Origin: Pacificispira sp002696645
GTDB taxonomy: Bacteria; Pseudomonadota; Alphaproteobacteria; UBA8366; Aestuariispiraceae
Reading direction: 5' to 3'
Length of the DNA stretch: 64,000 nucleotides
Assembly (NCBI RefSeq): GCF_048892425.1
Contig: NZ_JBLZHU010000003.1
Coordinates: 186,001 to 250,000, forward strand
Positions 6,310 to 15,345 of the stretch are shown here, piece after piece. The notes beneath the pieces were generated by a model. It was not told the origin of the DNA. It was given only the letters and a program-made list of their open reading frames with translations, and ran no database searches. The position numbers were made by a program, and so were the translations under genes. Positions within the stretch are counted from its first letter, which is position 1, and each line of letters begins with the position of its first letter.

Positions 6310-8154
6310 GTGGCACAGAACGACTCCCAGACACAAAAAACAGGTAGATTTCGGTTTGATCCGGTCACCAAGAAACTGACCTGGCGCCTTTGGCGTGACT
6401 ATATGTCCGAACATCTGCGCATGATCATCCTGGCGACCTTCTGGATGTTGTTGGTGGCTGTGGCCAGTGCCGCCCTGGCAAAGCTGATTGAACCCGCCTT
6501 GAACGAGGCCTTTATCAATCAAAGCGAAGTCTGGATCTGGTATTCTGCGCTTGGCTTTTTTATCGCATCCTTCTTCCGCGGACTGGCAAATTTTATGCAA
6601 TCCGTGCTGATGCAAATGGTGGGTTTGCGGATCATTGAAAAAATGCAGAACCAGATGTTCCGATCTCTTCTGCATATCGAGATTCGATATCTTGAGCAGG
6701 AGGGAACGGCGCGCCAGTTATCGCGCTTCACGTCCGATTGCTATGTTCTGCGCGATGCCGTAACGAAGGTTTTTACCGGTTTTGGACGCGATTCAATGAC
6801 GCTGGCGGCAATGATCGGGTTGATGGTTTATCAGAACTGGCAATTGTCGTTGTTTGCCCTGTTCTTCTTTCCAATCAGCATTTTCCCCATCGCCCGGATC
6901 GGTCGGCGCCTGCGCAAAGTATCCGAAGCCACCCAGGTGGAATTCGGGCAGATGACATCTGTCCTAGACGACAGTTTGAAGAATGCCCGCCAGGTCCGGG
7001 CCTATTCCATGCAGGAATACGAAGCCAAACGGGGATCCGGCGCATTCCTGACCACCTATAAGCTGCTCTTAAAGGCGGTGCGCACTCGCTCGCTCAGCTA
7101 TCCCATCATGGATACGCTGGCGGGATTCACCTTGTTTAGCATCATTGCCCTGGGGGGATATCAGATCCTGGCGGGGGAACAGACCGTCGGGTCATTCATG
7201 TCCTTCTTTGTCGCGGTCTTTGTCGCCTATCAACCCTTGCGCAGCCTGGCCAGCCTGAACAATTCCCTTCAGGAAGGTCTGGGGGCGGCAAAGCGCAATT
7301 TCGACCTGATTGATCATGTGCCCGCCATTCAGGACGCGCCCGATGCGGTGGAAATGACCCCCGGCCCGGGTCGGGTTACCCTGAAGGATGTGCATTTCGC
7401 GTATGATGCGGATGCACCGGTTCTGGATGGCATAACGCTGGACATCACGGCGGGTGAAACGGTCGCATTGGTTGGGCCGTCGGGTGCTGGAAAATCTACG
7501 ATCCTGAACCTGATCCCACGGTTTTACGATGTGACCGCCGGACACGTCCTGATCGATGGTCAGGACATTCGACAGGCGACCCTGACGTCTGTCATGGGAC
7601 ATATCGCCTTGGTCAGCCAGGAACCGGCATTATTCAACGACACGATCCGCGCCAACATTGCCTATGGCCGTTTTGGTGCCAGTGAAGACGACATCATTCA
7701 GGCGGCCAGGGACGCTGCCGCCCATGACTTCATTCTGGACCTGCCAGATGGCTATGACACGATGGTTGGCGAGCAGGGATTGCGCCTGAGTGGGGGCCAA
7801 CGCCAACGTATCGCAATCGCCCGGGCGATGCTGAAGAACGCCCCGATCCTGCTGCTGGACGAAGCAACATCGGCCCTGGACGCGGAATCCGAACAAAAGG
7901 TACAGGAAGCCCTGTCCCGCCTGATGATTGGGCGCACCACGATTGTCATTGCCCACCGCCTGGCTACCATCCGGCGCGCTGATCGCATTTATGTCCTGGA
8001 TAAAGGAAAAGTTGTCGAAACCGGCAGCCATGCAGAATTGATCTCACAGGACGGCCTGTATGCCCGCCTGTCGAAGATTCAGTTCCAAGACCAACCCAAA
8101 GAACAGAGTGAAGACCAGCCATCCGCCCCCAGCGTTGCCGTGGCTCAGGATTAG
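6310..8154 (+). CDS. msbA: MsbA-family lipid A/lipid flippase, ABC half-transporter
   Basis: A 614-residue half-transporter. An N-terminal six-helix ABC exporter domain spans roughly residues 35-330. The ATPase domain follows with Walker A GPSGAGKST (near 393-401), signature LSGGQRQRIAIARA (near 494), Walker B ILLLDEATSALD and H-loop AHRLAT. In this family it dimerises and flips core-lipid A across the inner membrane. Its position at the head of a run containing waaA, lpxK and lpxL-like genes supports an MsbA role over a drug exporter. It starts at GTG 6310 (GTGGCACAG). The C-terminus has a short Q/E/D/P-rich tail. The next gene starts 7 bp downstream. Confidence 0.88.
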   Translation: MAQNDSQTQKTGRFRFDPVTKKLTWRLWRDYMSEHLRMIILATFWMLLVAVASAALAKLIEPALNEAFINQSEVWIWYSALGFFIASFFRGLANFMQSVLMQMVGLRIIEKMQNQMFRSLLHIEIRYLEQEGTARQLSRFTSDCYVLRDAVTKVFTGFGRDSMTLAAMIGLMVYQNWQLSLFALFFFPISIFPIARIGRRLRKVSEATQVEFGQMTSVLDDSLKNARQVRAYSMQEYEAKRGSGAFLTTYKLLLKAVRTRSLSYPIMDTLAGFTLFSIIALGGYQILAGEQTVGSFMSFFVAVFVAYQPLRSLASLNNSLQEGLGAAKRNFDLIDHVPAIQDAPDAVEMTPGPGRVTLKDVHFAYDADAPVLDGITLDITAGETVALVGPSGAGKSTILNLIPRFYDVTAGHVLIDGQDIRQATLTSVMGHIALVSQEPALFNDTIRANIAYGRFGASEDDIIQAARDAAAHDFILDLPDGYDTMVGEQGLRLSGGQRQRIAIARAMLKNAPILLLDEATSALDAESEQKVQEALSRLMIGRTTIVIAHRLATIRRADRIYVLDKGKVVETGSHAELISQDGLYARLSKIQFQDQPKEQSEDQPSAPSVAVAQD

Positions 8155-8161
8155 GGCAACC

Positions 8162-8842
8162 ATGTCACTGATCAAGGCTCTTTCCAAACAGGCATGGGTA
8201 CACAGATTGATCTGCAGTCTGCTGGCGGCCTATATCCGCTTTGTGCGACTGACGACCCAATGGACCGTGGAAGGAACCGAGGCGCGGGACCGTCTGTTTG
8301 CCGAGGGGAAGCCCTATATCATTGCATTATGGCATAATCGTATCTGCATGATGCCCTATGCCTATGCGGAAAAAGCCGATCAGTTATGTGTGGTCACGTC
8401 TGGTCATCGCGATGGTCGGCTGGTCCTGGATACGATGGAGCGTTTTGGTTTTGATGGTATTCCCATTGACAGTAAGGACGGTGCCAAAGCCACCCGCGTG
8501 ATAATCAAGCGATTGAAAGCGGGGGGCCATGTCGGCATTACGCCCGATGGCCCGCGCGGTCCCGCCTTGGAGGTGAAGGAAGGCATTATCTTCATTGCCG
8601 CGATGGCGGGCGTTCCAATCGTCCCGGTCAGTTACGCTGTTAAGAAACGCCGCATGCTGAATACATGGGACCGTTTCCAGGTCCCCTTGCCGTTTAATCG
8701 GGGAATCTGCCGATGGGGAGAGGCCATCATCTTGCCTGCCAAGCCGGATGCAGAAACCCGGGAACGGTATCGCCAAATGCTTCACACAACCCTGCAGGAT
8801 CTGACTGCGTCTTGCGACCGGGATATGGGGCATGTGCCATGA
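8162..8842 (+). CDS. DUF374 lysophospholipid acyltransferase family protein
   Basis: This 226-residue protein has the DUF374 pattern: ALWHNRICMMP carries the acyltransferase histidine, followed by a TSGHRDG segment and GITPDGPRGP, then the PIVPVSYAV strand. DUF374 proteins are distant relatives of LpxL/PlsC acyltransferases and are found in alphaproteobacterial lipid A clusters; the acyl acceptor is not settled. The ATG at 8162 follows AGGGCAACC; a longer frame opening upstream overlaps msbA and is unlikely to be used. Its stop overlaps the waaA start (ATGA). One N-terminal amphipathic or membrane helix is visible (LICSLLAAYIRFV). Confidence 0.82.
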   Translation: MSLIKALSKQAWVHRLICSLLAAYIRFVRLTTQWTVEGTEARDRLFAEGKPYIIALWHNRICMMPYAYAEKADQLCVVTSGHRDGRLVLDTMERFGFDGIPIDSKDGAKATRVIIKRLKAGGHVGITPDGPRGPALEVKEGIIFIAAMAGVPIVPVSYAVKKRRMLNTWDRFQVPLPFNRGICRWGEAIILPAKPDAETRERYRQMLHTTLQDLTASCDRDMGHVP

Positions 8843-10134
8843 TCGCCCGCAGCCTGTATCGCATCAGCACAGTCCTGGCGGCCCCATTTATCGCGCGTTA
8901 CATGAAACAGCGCCTGGCCGAAGGAAAAGAAGACCCCCATCGCTTTTGCGAACGCCAGGGAAAGGCGACGCTGCCCCGCCCTAAAGGACCGTTGATCTGG
9001 ATTCATGCCGCCAGCAATGGGGAGGCCATGTCAGCCCTGCCCTTAATCGATCTGTTATTGGAACGAGATCCCAACGGGCATGTTCTGTTGACCACCGGCA
9101 CCGTGACCAGTGCCCGTCTGATGGCCGACAAACTGCCGGCCCGGGCGATGCATCAATTCGTGCCGGTCGATCGATCCGCCTGGGTCGCGTCCTTTCTGAG
9201 CCATTGGAAACCTGATGCCGGGATTTGGGTGGAATCCGAATTCTGGCCTGCCCTGATCTGGGAAATGCGGGCCGCTGGCAAGCCTGTCGCCCTGGTCAAT
9301 GGTCGGGTTTCCAAACGCAGTCTGGCCCGATGGCGACGCATACCTGGCATTGCCGCCGATTTGCTGGCCGGATTTTCCCCCTGCCTGGCACAATCCCCGG
9401 CCGATGCGGATCACCTAAAGGATCTGGGCGCATATCAGGCGGAATGTGTTGGAAATCTGAAATTATCCGTTGCGGCACTGCCTGCTGATGCGGATGCCTT
9501 ATCGGCTGAACAGGCTGTGCTGGATGGTCGACCTGTCTGGCTGGCAGCCAGCACCCATCCCGGGGAGGAAGACATCGTTGCGGAAGCCCACGAGAAACTG
9601 CGTGAAACCGTCCCATCCGTGGTCACAATCCTGGTTCCCCGCCATCCAAAACGGGGCGGTGAGATATCTGAGCGCCTGACCCGGCGCGGCCTTAAGGTGG
9701 CCCAGCGCAGCATGGGTCAAACGATATCGGGCGAAACCGATATTCTGGTTGCCGACACGCTGGGCGAATTGGGCCTGTTTTTCCGACTGGCGCGGGTTGC
9801 CTTTATCGGGGGCAGCCTGCAGGGCAATCATGGGGGTCACAATCCCATCGAGGCCGCCCGGCTGGGCTGTGCGCCCCTATACGGGCCAGACATGGCTAAT
9901 TTCAGCACGGTTGCCGCAGATCTGGATGCCGCAAAGGGCGCCGTCACCGTAGCGAATGCAAAAGACCTGGCAGATCACGTTGCCCGACTGCTGACCGATG
10001 ATCAGGCCCGCAATCAACTGGTCATTGCCGCACAACGGGTTGCACAGGAGGGGGAAGGGACCGCCCTTCGTGTGCTGGCCAGACTGGAGCCGGTTTTACC
10101 CCCCGTCACACCCCGCCCGAAAGGGGATGGGTGA
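8839..10134 (+). CDS. waaA: 3-deoxy-D-manno-octulosonic acid (Kdo) transferase
   Basis: A 431-residue, GT-B family Kdo transferase; E. coli WaaA is about 425 residues. It transfers Kdo from CMP-Kdo to lipid IVA at the cytoplasmic face of the inner membrane. Visible motifs are WIHAASNGEAMSALPLI, where the glutamate matches the catalytic acid region, LTTGTVTSARL, WVESEFWPALIWEM, LVNGRVSKRS and the donor-site AFIGGSLQGNHGGHNPIEAA. A hydrophobic N-terminus (TVLAAPFIARYM) provides membrane attachment. It overlaps DUF374 by ATGA and lpxK by one base or more. kdsB, which makes its CMP-Kdo donor, lies elsewhere in this window at 40.5 kb. Confidence 0.95.
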   Translation: MIARSLYRISTVLAAPFIARYMKQRLAEGKEDPHRFCERQGKATLPRPKGPLIWIHAASNGEAMSALPLIDLLLERDPNGHVLLTTGTVTSARLMADKLPARAMHQFVPVDRSAWVASFLSHWKPDAGIWVESEFWPALIWEMRAAGKPVALVNGRVSKRSLARWRRIPGIAADLLAGFSPCLAQSPADADHLKDLGAYQAECVGNLKLSVAALPADADALSAEQAVLDGRPVWLAASTHPGEEDIVAEAHEKLRETVPSVVTILVPRHPKRGGEISERLTRRGLKVAQRSMGQTISGETDILVADTLGELGLFFRLARVAFIGGSLQGNHGGHNPIEAARLGCAPLYGPDMANFSTVAADLDAAKGAVTVANAKDLADHVARLLTDDQARNQLVIAAQRVAQEGEGTALRVLARLEPVLPPVTPRPKGDG

Positions 10135-11123
10135 TGCATGCGCCGGATTTCTGGTCTCAATCTGATCCCGGCATTCTGTCACGGCTGCTGTGGCCGACAT
10201 CCCTGATCTGGAGCGGCGTTAGCGCCCTGCGCCATCGATACATTTCCCCCGTCAGAATGGACATACCCGTCTATTGTATCGGAAATGTGACTCTGGGGGG
10301 CGCTGGCAAGACACCCGTTTCCCTGGATCTGGCACAGCGGTTGATCAAGCAGGGCGCGCAACCGCATTTTCTGTCCCGCGGCTATGGCGGCAGTGCTTCA
10401 GGCCCGCTGCGGGTGGATCCGGCCCATCACAGCGCTGCACAAGTCGGGGATGAACCACTGTTGCTGGCCCGGATCGCGCCCACCTGGATCGGGGCAGACC
10501 GCGTCGCATCCGCACGCATGGCCCAGAAGGCTGGTGCAACGCATTTAATCATGGACGATGGATTCCAGAATCCAGGCCTGCACAAAACGGCATCCCTGCT
10601 GGTGGTCGATGGCGCGGTTGGGTTTGGTAATGGCTGTGTCTTTCCAGCCGGCCCCTTGCGTGAACCGGTTGCGTCCGCGCTGGCCCGGACAAACGCAGTG
10701 CTTATTCTTGGGGATCAGGCCGCGCCGCATCTGAAAAGGGATCTGAGCGGATTTCCTGGTCCGATCCTGTCGGTTCATGTGGTGGCGGATCGACCTGATG
10801 CGCTGCCGATTGGGGCAAAATGCATCGCTTTTGCTGGAATTGGGCGGCCGGAGAAATTCTTTGCAACCCTTCGGGGGCTTGATCTGGACCTGCTTCTGAC
10901 GCAAGAGTTCCCGGACCATCATGATTTTAGTTCACAGGATATTGAGGCACTTGAGAAACAGGCCCAAACGCTGGGGGGAACCCTGGTGACGACAGAGAAA
11001 GACGCAGTACGGCTTCCAGCAGCGTTTCGCAGCCAGGTGGTTTCGGTCCCAATCACTTTGGACTGGCCGCCCAGTGTTGATCCTTTGTCTCTTCTGACAC
11101 AGGGGCGCGCGCATGCTGTTTAA
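10134..11123 (+). CDS. lpxK: tetraacyldisaccharide 4'-kinase
   Basis: A 329-residue inner-membrane kinase that phosphorylates the 4' position of the lipid A disaccharide to give lipid IVA. The P-loop VTLGGAGKTP lies near residue 50, preceded by CIGN. Further marks are SRGYGG, GDEPLLLAR, IMDDGFQN and the C-terminal FPDHHDF and TTEKDAVRL segments, all typical of LpxK. The ATG at 10134 overlaps the waaA stop (TGATG); a GTG three bases earlier is possible. It overlaps the following acyltransferase gene by 11 bp. In this order LpxK acts just before WaaA and the late acyltransferase. Confidence 0.95.
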   Translation: MHAPDFWSQSDPGILSRLLWPTSLIWSGVSALRHRYISPVRMDIPVYCIGNVTLGGAGKTPVSLDLAQRLIKQGAQPHFLSRGYGGSASGPLRVDPAHHSAAQVGDEPLLLARIAPTWIGADRVASARMAQKAGATHLIMDDGFQNPGLHKTASLLVVDGAVGFGNGCVFPAGPLREPVASALARTNAVLILGDQAAPHLKRDLSGFPGPILSVHVVADRPDALPIGAKCIAFAGIGRPEKFFATLRGLDLDLLLTQEFPDHHDFSSQDIEALEKQAQTLGGTLVTTEKDAVRLPAAFRSQVVSVPITLDWPPSVDPLSLLTQGRAHAV

Positions 11124-12018
11124 GCAAGCGCAACAGCGCCGGGGCACCTTTCGCGCCGTCACCTATTACATCGAATACTGTATGGCACGTGCCGTACTGG
11201 CGCTTTTGGCGGCGCTGCCAAGAACCGTTGCCTCCGCAATAGGGGGGCGATTGTTTCGTCTGGTCGGCCCCTTTCTGAAAGCAGACAAGATCGCCCGCCG
11301 CAATCTGGCGCAGGCTTTTCCAGATTGGGATAAGGCCAAGATTGATGCGACCGTTCGGGATGTTTGGGACAATCTGGGGCGGGGGGCCGGGGAGTTTCCA
11401 CACGCAAACAATCTGAATGTCCTGGATCCCGACGGCCCTATTGAAACAATTGGTCTGGAACATCTGTGGGAAGCAAAGCGCAAGGGCGCTTTTATGATGG
11501 TTTCCGCCCATATGGCGAATTGGGAGTTGGCAACAACCGTTGCAAGCCAGCATGGATGTCCTATGACCGCCATCTATCGCCCGGCGGATAATCCCTGGAT
11601 GGATCGATACTTTCGCGCTATCCGCAGCGGCTTTACCGGAAAACTGCTGCCAAAAGGGCGCAGTGGCATGCGCGATGCTGTTATGACGCTGAAGGAAGGG
11701 CGACCCCTGGCCCTGTTGCTGGATCAAAAGCTGAATGAAGGGATGGCGGTCCCTTTCTTCGGGCGCGAGGCTATGACGGCAAGTGCGCCCATTGAAATGG
11801 CCCTGCGTCAGGGCGCGCCAATTCTGCCGGTACGGATTGAACGCATTGAGGATACCCGGTTTCGAGTCACCATTCACCCGCCCCTTGTTGCGCCTGATAC
11901 AGACGATAGACACGCCAAAGTGCGCGCCATTCTGGTACAATATAATACGCTGCTGGAAGCTTGGATCCGCGAACGGCCCGGTCAATGGTTCTGGCTGCAT
12001 AAACGCTGGCCAAATTAA
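11113..12018 (+). CDS. lipid A late acyltransferase, LpxL/HtrB family
   Basis: A 301-residue member of the bacterial lipid A acyltransferase family, which adds secondary acyl chains from acyl-ACP to Kdo2-lipid IVA. The catalytic HX4E motif is present as SAHMANWELA (near residues 134-143). Further family marks are IYRPADNPWMDR, GRSGMRDAV, LALLLDQKLNEGMAVPFFG and the terminal PGQWFWLHKRW. A hydrophobic N-terminal helix (AVLALLAALPRTVASAIGG) anchors it to the inner membrane. It overlaps lpxK by 11 bp and is probably the last gene of the envelope run. I cannot tell which acyl position it serves, so no symbol is given. Confidence 0.9.
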   Translation: MLFKQAQQRRGTFRAVTYYIEYCMARAVLALLAALPRTVASAIGGRLFRLVGPFLKADKIARRNLAQAFPDWDKAKIDATVRDVWDNLGRGAGEFPHANNLNVLDPDGPIETIGLEHLWEAKRKGAFMMVSAHMANWELATTVASQHGCPMTAIYRPADNPWMDRYFRAIRSGFTGKLLPKGRSGMRDAVMTLKEGRPLALLLDQKLNEGMAVPFFGREAMTASAPIEMALRQGAPILPVRIERIEDTRFRVTIHPPLVAPDTDDRHAKVRAILVQYNTLLEAWIRERPGQWFWLHKRWPN

Positions 12019-12039
12019 GCCCCGCACCGGAGTCCTGGA

Positions 12040-12801
12040 ATGACACAGAGCCCTTTCAAGGATCACTTTTCCAGCACGGCAATAGATTATTCCAAGTTCC
12101 GCCCCGACTATCCGCCCGCTTTATTCAATGATTTAGCGGCCCGCGCACCGCAACGTCGGCTGGCCTGGGATTGTGGATGCGGGGGTGGTCAGGCGACCAG
12201 ACATCTGGCGCGCCTGTTCGACAGGGTTGTCGCAACCGATCCCAGTGCGGCACAGTTGTCGACTGCACCACAATTTCCCAATGTCACGTATGGCACAGCC
12301 CCTGCAGAGCATGCGCCCATTCTGCAGGATCACAGCGTCGATTTGATCGTTGCCGCACAAGCCGCGCATTGGTTTGACCTGCCTCGTTTTTACGGGGAAG
12401 TCCGCCGTGTCGCAGTCCCTGGTGCGGTGCTGGCGCTGATCACCTATCGTCCGACACAAATTGTCGACCCAGCCGCAAATAGGGCGCTGCAGGATTTTTA
12501 CACCACAACCGTTGGCCCCTATTGGCCCGCAGACCGCCGACATGTCGAAACCGGCTATCAATCACTTGATTTTCCCTTCCCGGAAGAGCCCGGACCAGAG
12601 ATGAAAATTGAGGTTCGGTGGGACCTTGAGCAATTGGTTGGCTATGCTGGAACATGGTCAGCGGTAAAAGAATATCGCGGCCAGTGTGGCGAAGACCCGC
12701 TGCCGTTCTTGCGGCAAAGCCTCGCTTCGGTATGGGGCGCGCCGGGTGACAAGAAGACGATCTTCTGGCCGCTTTCCTATCGCATCACCCGCCTGCCCTG
12801 A
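12040..12801 (+). CDS. class I SAM-dependent methyltransferase, Methyltransf_11 type
   Basis: A 253-residue soluble methyltransferase. The opening segment (DHFSSTAIDYSKFRPDYP) and motif I (AWDCGCGGGQATRHLA, near residues 45-60) match the group around yeast Crg1 and trans-aconitate methyltransferases. VVATDPSAAQL is the acidic loop, and DLIVAAQAAHWFDLPRFYGEVRRVAVPGAVLAL is the motif II-III region. It lies 21 bp after the acyltransferase with its own ribosome site (CCGGAG), so it may be co-transcribed with the lipid A genes, though nothing else links it to them. The substrate is unknown. It converges on the M23 peptidase gene with a 6-bp gap. Confidence 0.78.
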   Translation: MTQSPFKDHFSSTAIDYSKFRPDYPPALFNDLAARAPQRRLAWDCGCGGGQATRHLARLFDRVVATDPSAAQLSTAPQFPNVTYGTAPAEHAPILQDHSVDLIVAAQAAHWFDLPRFYGEVRRVAVPGAVLALITYRPTQIVDPAANRALQDFYTTTVGPYWPADRRHVETGYQSLDFPFPEEPGPEMKIEVRWDLEQLVGYAGTWSAVKEYRGQCGEDPLPFLRQSLASVWGAPGDKKTIFWPLSYRITRLP

Positions 12802-12807
12802 GATGCG

Positions 12808-13641
12808 CTAGAAATCTTTCGGCATCGGCCCCACGAACAGGGTTGCGTCCAGCCGATTATCAAACCAATTGATACGCCAATCCAAATGCGGCCCGGTGGC
12901 GCGGCCCGTCGCGCCGACAGTGCCTATTTCATCACCCTTTTTGACCTGTTGCCCAAGCGCGACTGAAATGCTTTTCAAATGCAGGAAGGTGGACGCCAGC
13001 CCCCGCCCATGGTCAATCATCAGTGTCCCGCCTGAGAAATACAGATCCGGTTCCACCAGGGTCACAACCCCATCCGCAGGCGCGACAACGGGACTGCCCT
13101 CCGGGGCTGCGACATCAACGCCATAATGCGGCTGTCTTGGTTCACCATTCAGTATTCTTTGGCTGCCATACACACCGGTAATTGGTCCCCGCGCCGGCCA
13201 GATCCAGCCACTGTCATACCAGGTTTCCTGGCTGTTCTGCGCCCGTGCAGCCCGAACTTTTGCCGCTTCAGCAGCGATCCGGTCCAGCACGTCCTGGGGG
13301 GGTGTTACTTTCTCTTCCGGCAATCCATCCAACCGCTGAACATCATACTCACGGGACTGGATATTCATTGGATAACGCTGTTCGGTGCCATCGGGCAGGA
13401 CCACGGTCAAGACGGTATCGGCGGGTTCATCACGGTGAAAACCAATCAGAAAACGACCATCCGGCCCGACGATCACATCATGATCGTCATAGCGCACCTG
13501 ACTGCCCGGCGGGACTGTCCCTTTGGCAAAGCCACCCTGGATCAGGGTACCATCCAGCGAAAGTGTTTGTTGCGCATATCCCGTTATTGGCAGGAAGAGA
13601 GCGAAAACAAAAAGAATCCGGCGAGCGAATGGAGATATCAT
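12808..13641 (-). CDS. exported M23/LytM-type peptidase with an altered HxH motif
   Basis: A 277-residue exported protein: the signal peptide (about 24 residues, ending GYAQQ) is followed by a beta-rich N-terminal region and a C-terminal LytM domain. In the domain the first metal motif is intact (HYGVD), as is the general-base region (STFLHL). The usual PHLHxE sequence reads PHLDWRI, placing aspartate where the third zinc-binding histidine stands. I recall this PHLDW variant in some alphaproteobacterial relatives, so it may be a subfamily trait. Members either cut peptidoglycan cross-bridges or, when degenerate, act as amidase activators. The start overlaps the xseA stop (ATGA). Confidence 0.85.
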   Translation of the reverse strand: MISPFARRILFVFALFLPITGYAQQTLSLDGTLIQGGFAKGTVPPGSQVRYDDHDVIVGPDGRFLIGFHRDEPADTVLTVVLPDGTEQRYPMNIQSREYDVQRLDGLPEEKVTPPQDVLDRIAAEAAKVRAARAQNSQETWYDSGWIWPARGPITGVYGSQRILNGEPRQPHYGVDVAAPEGSPVVAPADGVVTLVEPDLYFSGGTLMIDHGRGLASTFLHLKSISVALGQQVKKGDEIGTVGATGRATGPHLDWRINWFDNRLDATLFVGPMPKDF

Positions 13642-15137
13642 TTAAACAACTCCGGTTGGACAGAGGTCGGGATCGGCGTTTTTGCCGGTTTCCTGGATTT
13701 TTCACCCTTGCCAGCAGGGGCGACACTTGCCCCGTCTGTGACCAGGGCAGAGACACGCGTATCTTCCTGAAACTCAATCTCAACAGCCATGCCGCTGCGC
13801 ACCGCATCCCCTTTGGTGATCAATCCGCCATCAGCGCCCCGCACAATGGCATAGCCTCGTGCCAGCGTGCCCTTATAGCTGAGTGCCTCAACAGCCGATC
13901 CCGCGCGCGCCACACGGTCCTGCCAGCCAGTAAACCGACGATCCATCGCTGCCTGTATTCTGTCGCCTGCACGCATTTCCAGCGCCTTACGATCCGCCCT
14001 GGCGAAAATCGCCTGTGTCGTGCCGTAAAGACGCTGTCCCTGGTCAGAAACCTGTGCCATCGCACGGGACACCAGTTCTGCAGGGGACCGCAACCGCGCA
14101 ACGCGGGTCTGCAACCGCTCTTCTGCCGCCCGCACCAAACGAGGGGTGGATTGATCCAGCCGTTCTGTCAGATCATCCAGTCGCTGCATGGCCGGTTCCA
14201 TCAATCGACGGGGCTGGGGCAATCCCCGCGCCAAGCTTTCCACAAACCGAGTCCGGTTTTCGATATTCCGGGTACCGGATTGAATCATCCGATGCGTGAA
14301 CCCTGCTAGATCCGCCATTAATTCCGACCGAACCGGCACAGCGATTTCCGCAGCGGCGGTTGGCGTTGGTGCACGTTTGTCGCTGGCATAATCGATTAAT
14401 GTTGTATCCGTCTCATGCCCGACAGCGGAAATCAGCGGGATGTCACTGGCAGCGGCCGCGCGCACAACTATTTCCTCATTGAAGCTCCACAAATCCTCCA
14501 AAGAGCCGCCGCCCCGCGCAACGATCAGGACATCCGGGCGGGGGATTGCACCGCCAGGGGTAATGGCATTGAACCCTTCGATCGCAGCCGCCACCTGCGC
14601 TGCTGCACCGTCCCCCTGAACCAATACCGGCCACAACAAGACATGGCGCGGAAACCGGTCGGCCAACCGGTGCAGTATATCGCGGATCACCGCCCCGGTC
14701 GGCGATGTGATCACACCAATCACCTCGGGCAGGAACGGCAAGGCCCGTTTGCGGCTTGCATCGAACAGTCCTTCTTCGGCCAGGCGACGCTTGCGTTCTT
14801 CTAATAATTTCAGCAGCGCGCCCTCGCCCGCCAGTTCTATATGATCAATGACGATCTGATATTTCGACCGCCCGGGATAGGTCGTCAGGCGGCCCGTCGC
14901 GATGACTTCCATGCCGTCTTCCGGTCGAATATCCAGCTTGCCCGCACTGCCCCGCCAACAGACAGCATCGATCACTGCGTCCTGATCCTTCAGCGCCATA
15001 TACAAATGGCCGGAGGCCGCCCGTTTGAAGCCCGAAATCTCCCCCCGAACCCGGACATGAGAATAGGCGTCTTCCACCGTGCGCTTAAGCGCCTGGGACA
15101 GTTCGGACACAGAAAGTTCTTGGACATTGCGCATCAT
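13638..15137 (-). CDS. xseA: exodeoxyribonuclease VII large subunit
   Basis: A 499-residue XseA. An N-terminal OB-fold (VRVRGEISGFKRAASGHLYMALKD) binds single-stranded DNA. The catalytic domain follows, with ERKRRLAEEGLFD, IGVITSPTGAVIRDI, VLIVARGGGSLEDLWSFNEE and SAVGHETDTTLIDYASDKRAPTP segments that are almost invariant in the family. The C-terminal half is a long coiled-coil region. With XseB, which is not in this window, it degrades single-stranded DNA in mismatch repair and recombination. The C-terminus has an extra K/P-rich tail. The gene overlaps the M23 peptidase start by 4 bp; the pairing has no obvious functional logic. Confidence 0.95.
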   Translation of the reverse strand: MMRNVQELSVSELSQALKRTVEDAYSHVRVRGEISGFKRAASGHLYMALKDQDAVIDAVCWRGSAGKLDIRPEDGMEVIATGRLTTYPGRSKYQIVIDHIELAGEGALLKLLEERKRRLAEEGLFDASRKRALPFLPEVIGVITSPTGAVIRDILHRLADRFPRHVLLWPVLVQGDGAAAQVAAAIEGFNAITPGGAIPRPDVLIVARGGGSLEDLWSFNEEIVVRAAAASDIPLISAVGHETDTTLIDYASDKRAPTPTAAAEIAVPVRSELMADLAGFTHRMIQSGTRNIENRTRFVESLARGLPQPRRLMEPAMQRLDDLTERLDQSTPRLVRAAEERLQTRVARLRSPAELVSRAMAQVSDQGQRLYGTTQAIFARADRKALEMRAGDRIQAAMDRRFTGWQDRVARAGSAVEALSYKGTLARGYAIVRGADGGLITKGDAVRSGMAVEIEFQEDTRVSALVTDGASVAPAGKGEKSRKPAKTPIPTSVQPELFK

Positions 15138-15225
15138 AGCGCCCTTAGAATGACATGCACCGCGCCAAGATTAAATCACTTGTTTGGTGGAAATTTATGC
15201 ACGCTTAAATGGTCTTTCTTTTGTG

Positions 15226-15240
15226 TGTTAAATTTTAACA
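15226..15240. promoter_or_regulatory. perfect 15-bp palindrome in the xseA / unknown-gene intergenic region
   Basis: TGTTAAA-T-TTTAACA is a perfect 7-bp inverted repeat around one base. It lies in a very AT-rich, 208-bp divergent intergenic region. It is shaped like an operator; no cognate regulator is evident nearby. Confidence 0.35.
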
Positions 15241-15345
15241 TCAATTATACAACTTTTACGTGCTTATATTATTCAATTCTCTTGCATGATATTTCAACAT
15301 TTTCTAGTAGATACTTATCTTTGCAATCTAAAGGGAGAGGGTAAA

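Noticed and set aside
11053..12066. A 337-codon - frame
   Set aside because: Antisense to the lipid A acyltransferase; composition is that of a shadow frame.
13182..14309. A 375-codon + frame
   Set aside because: Antisense to the M23 peptidase and xseA, whose identities are secure.
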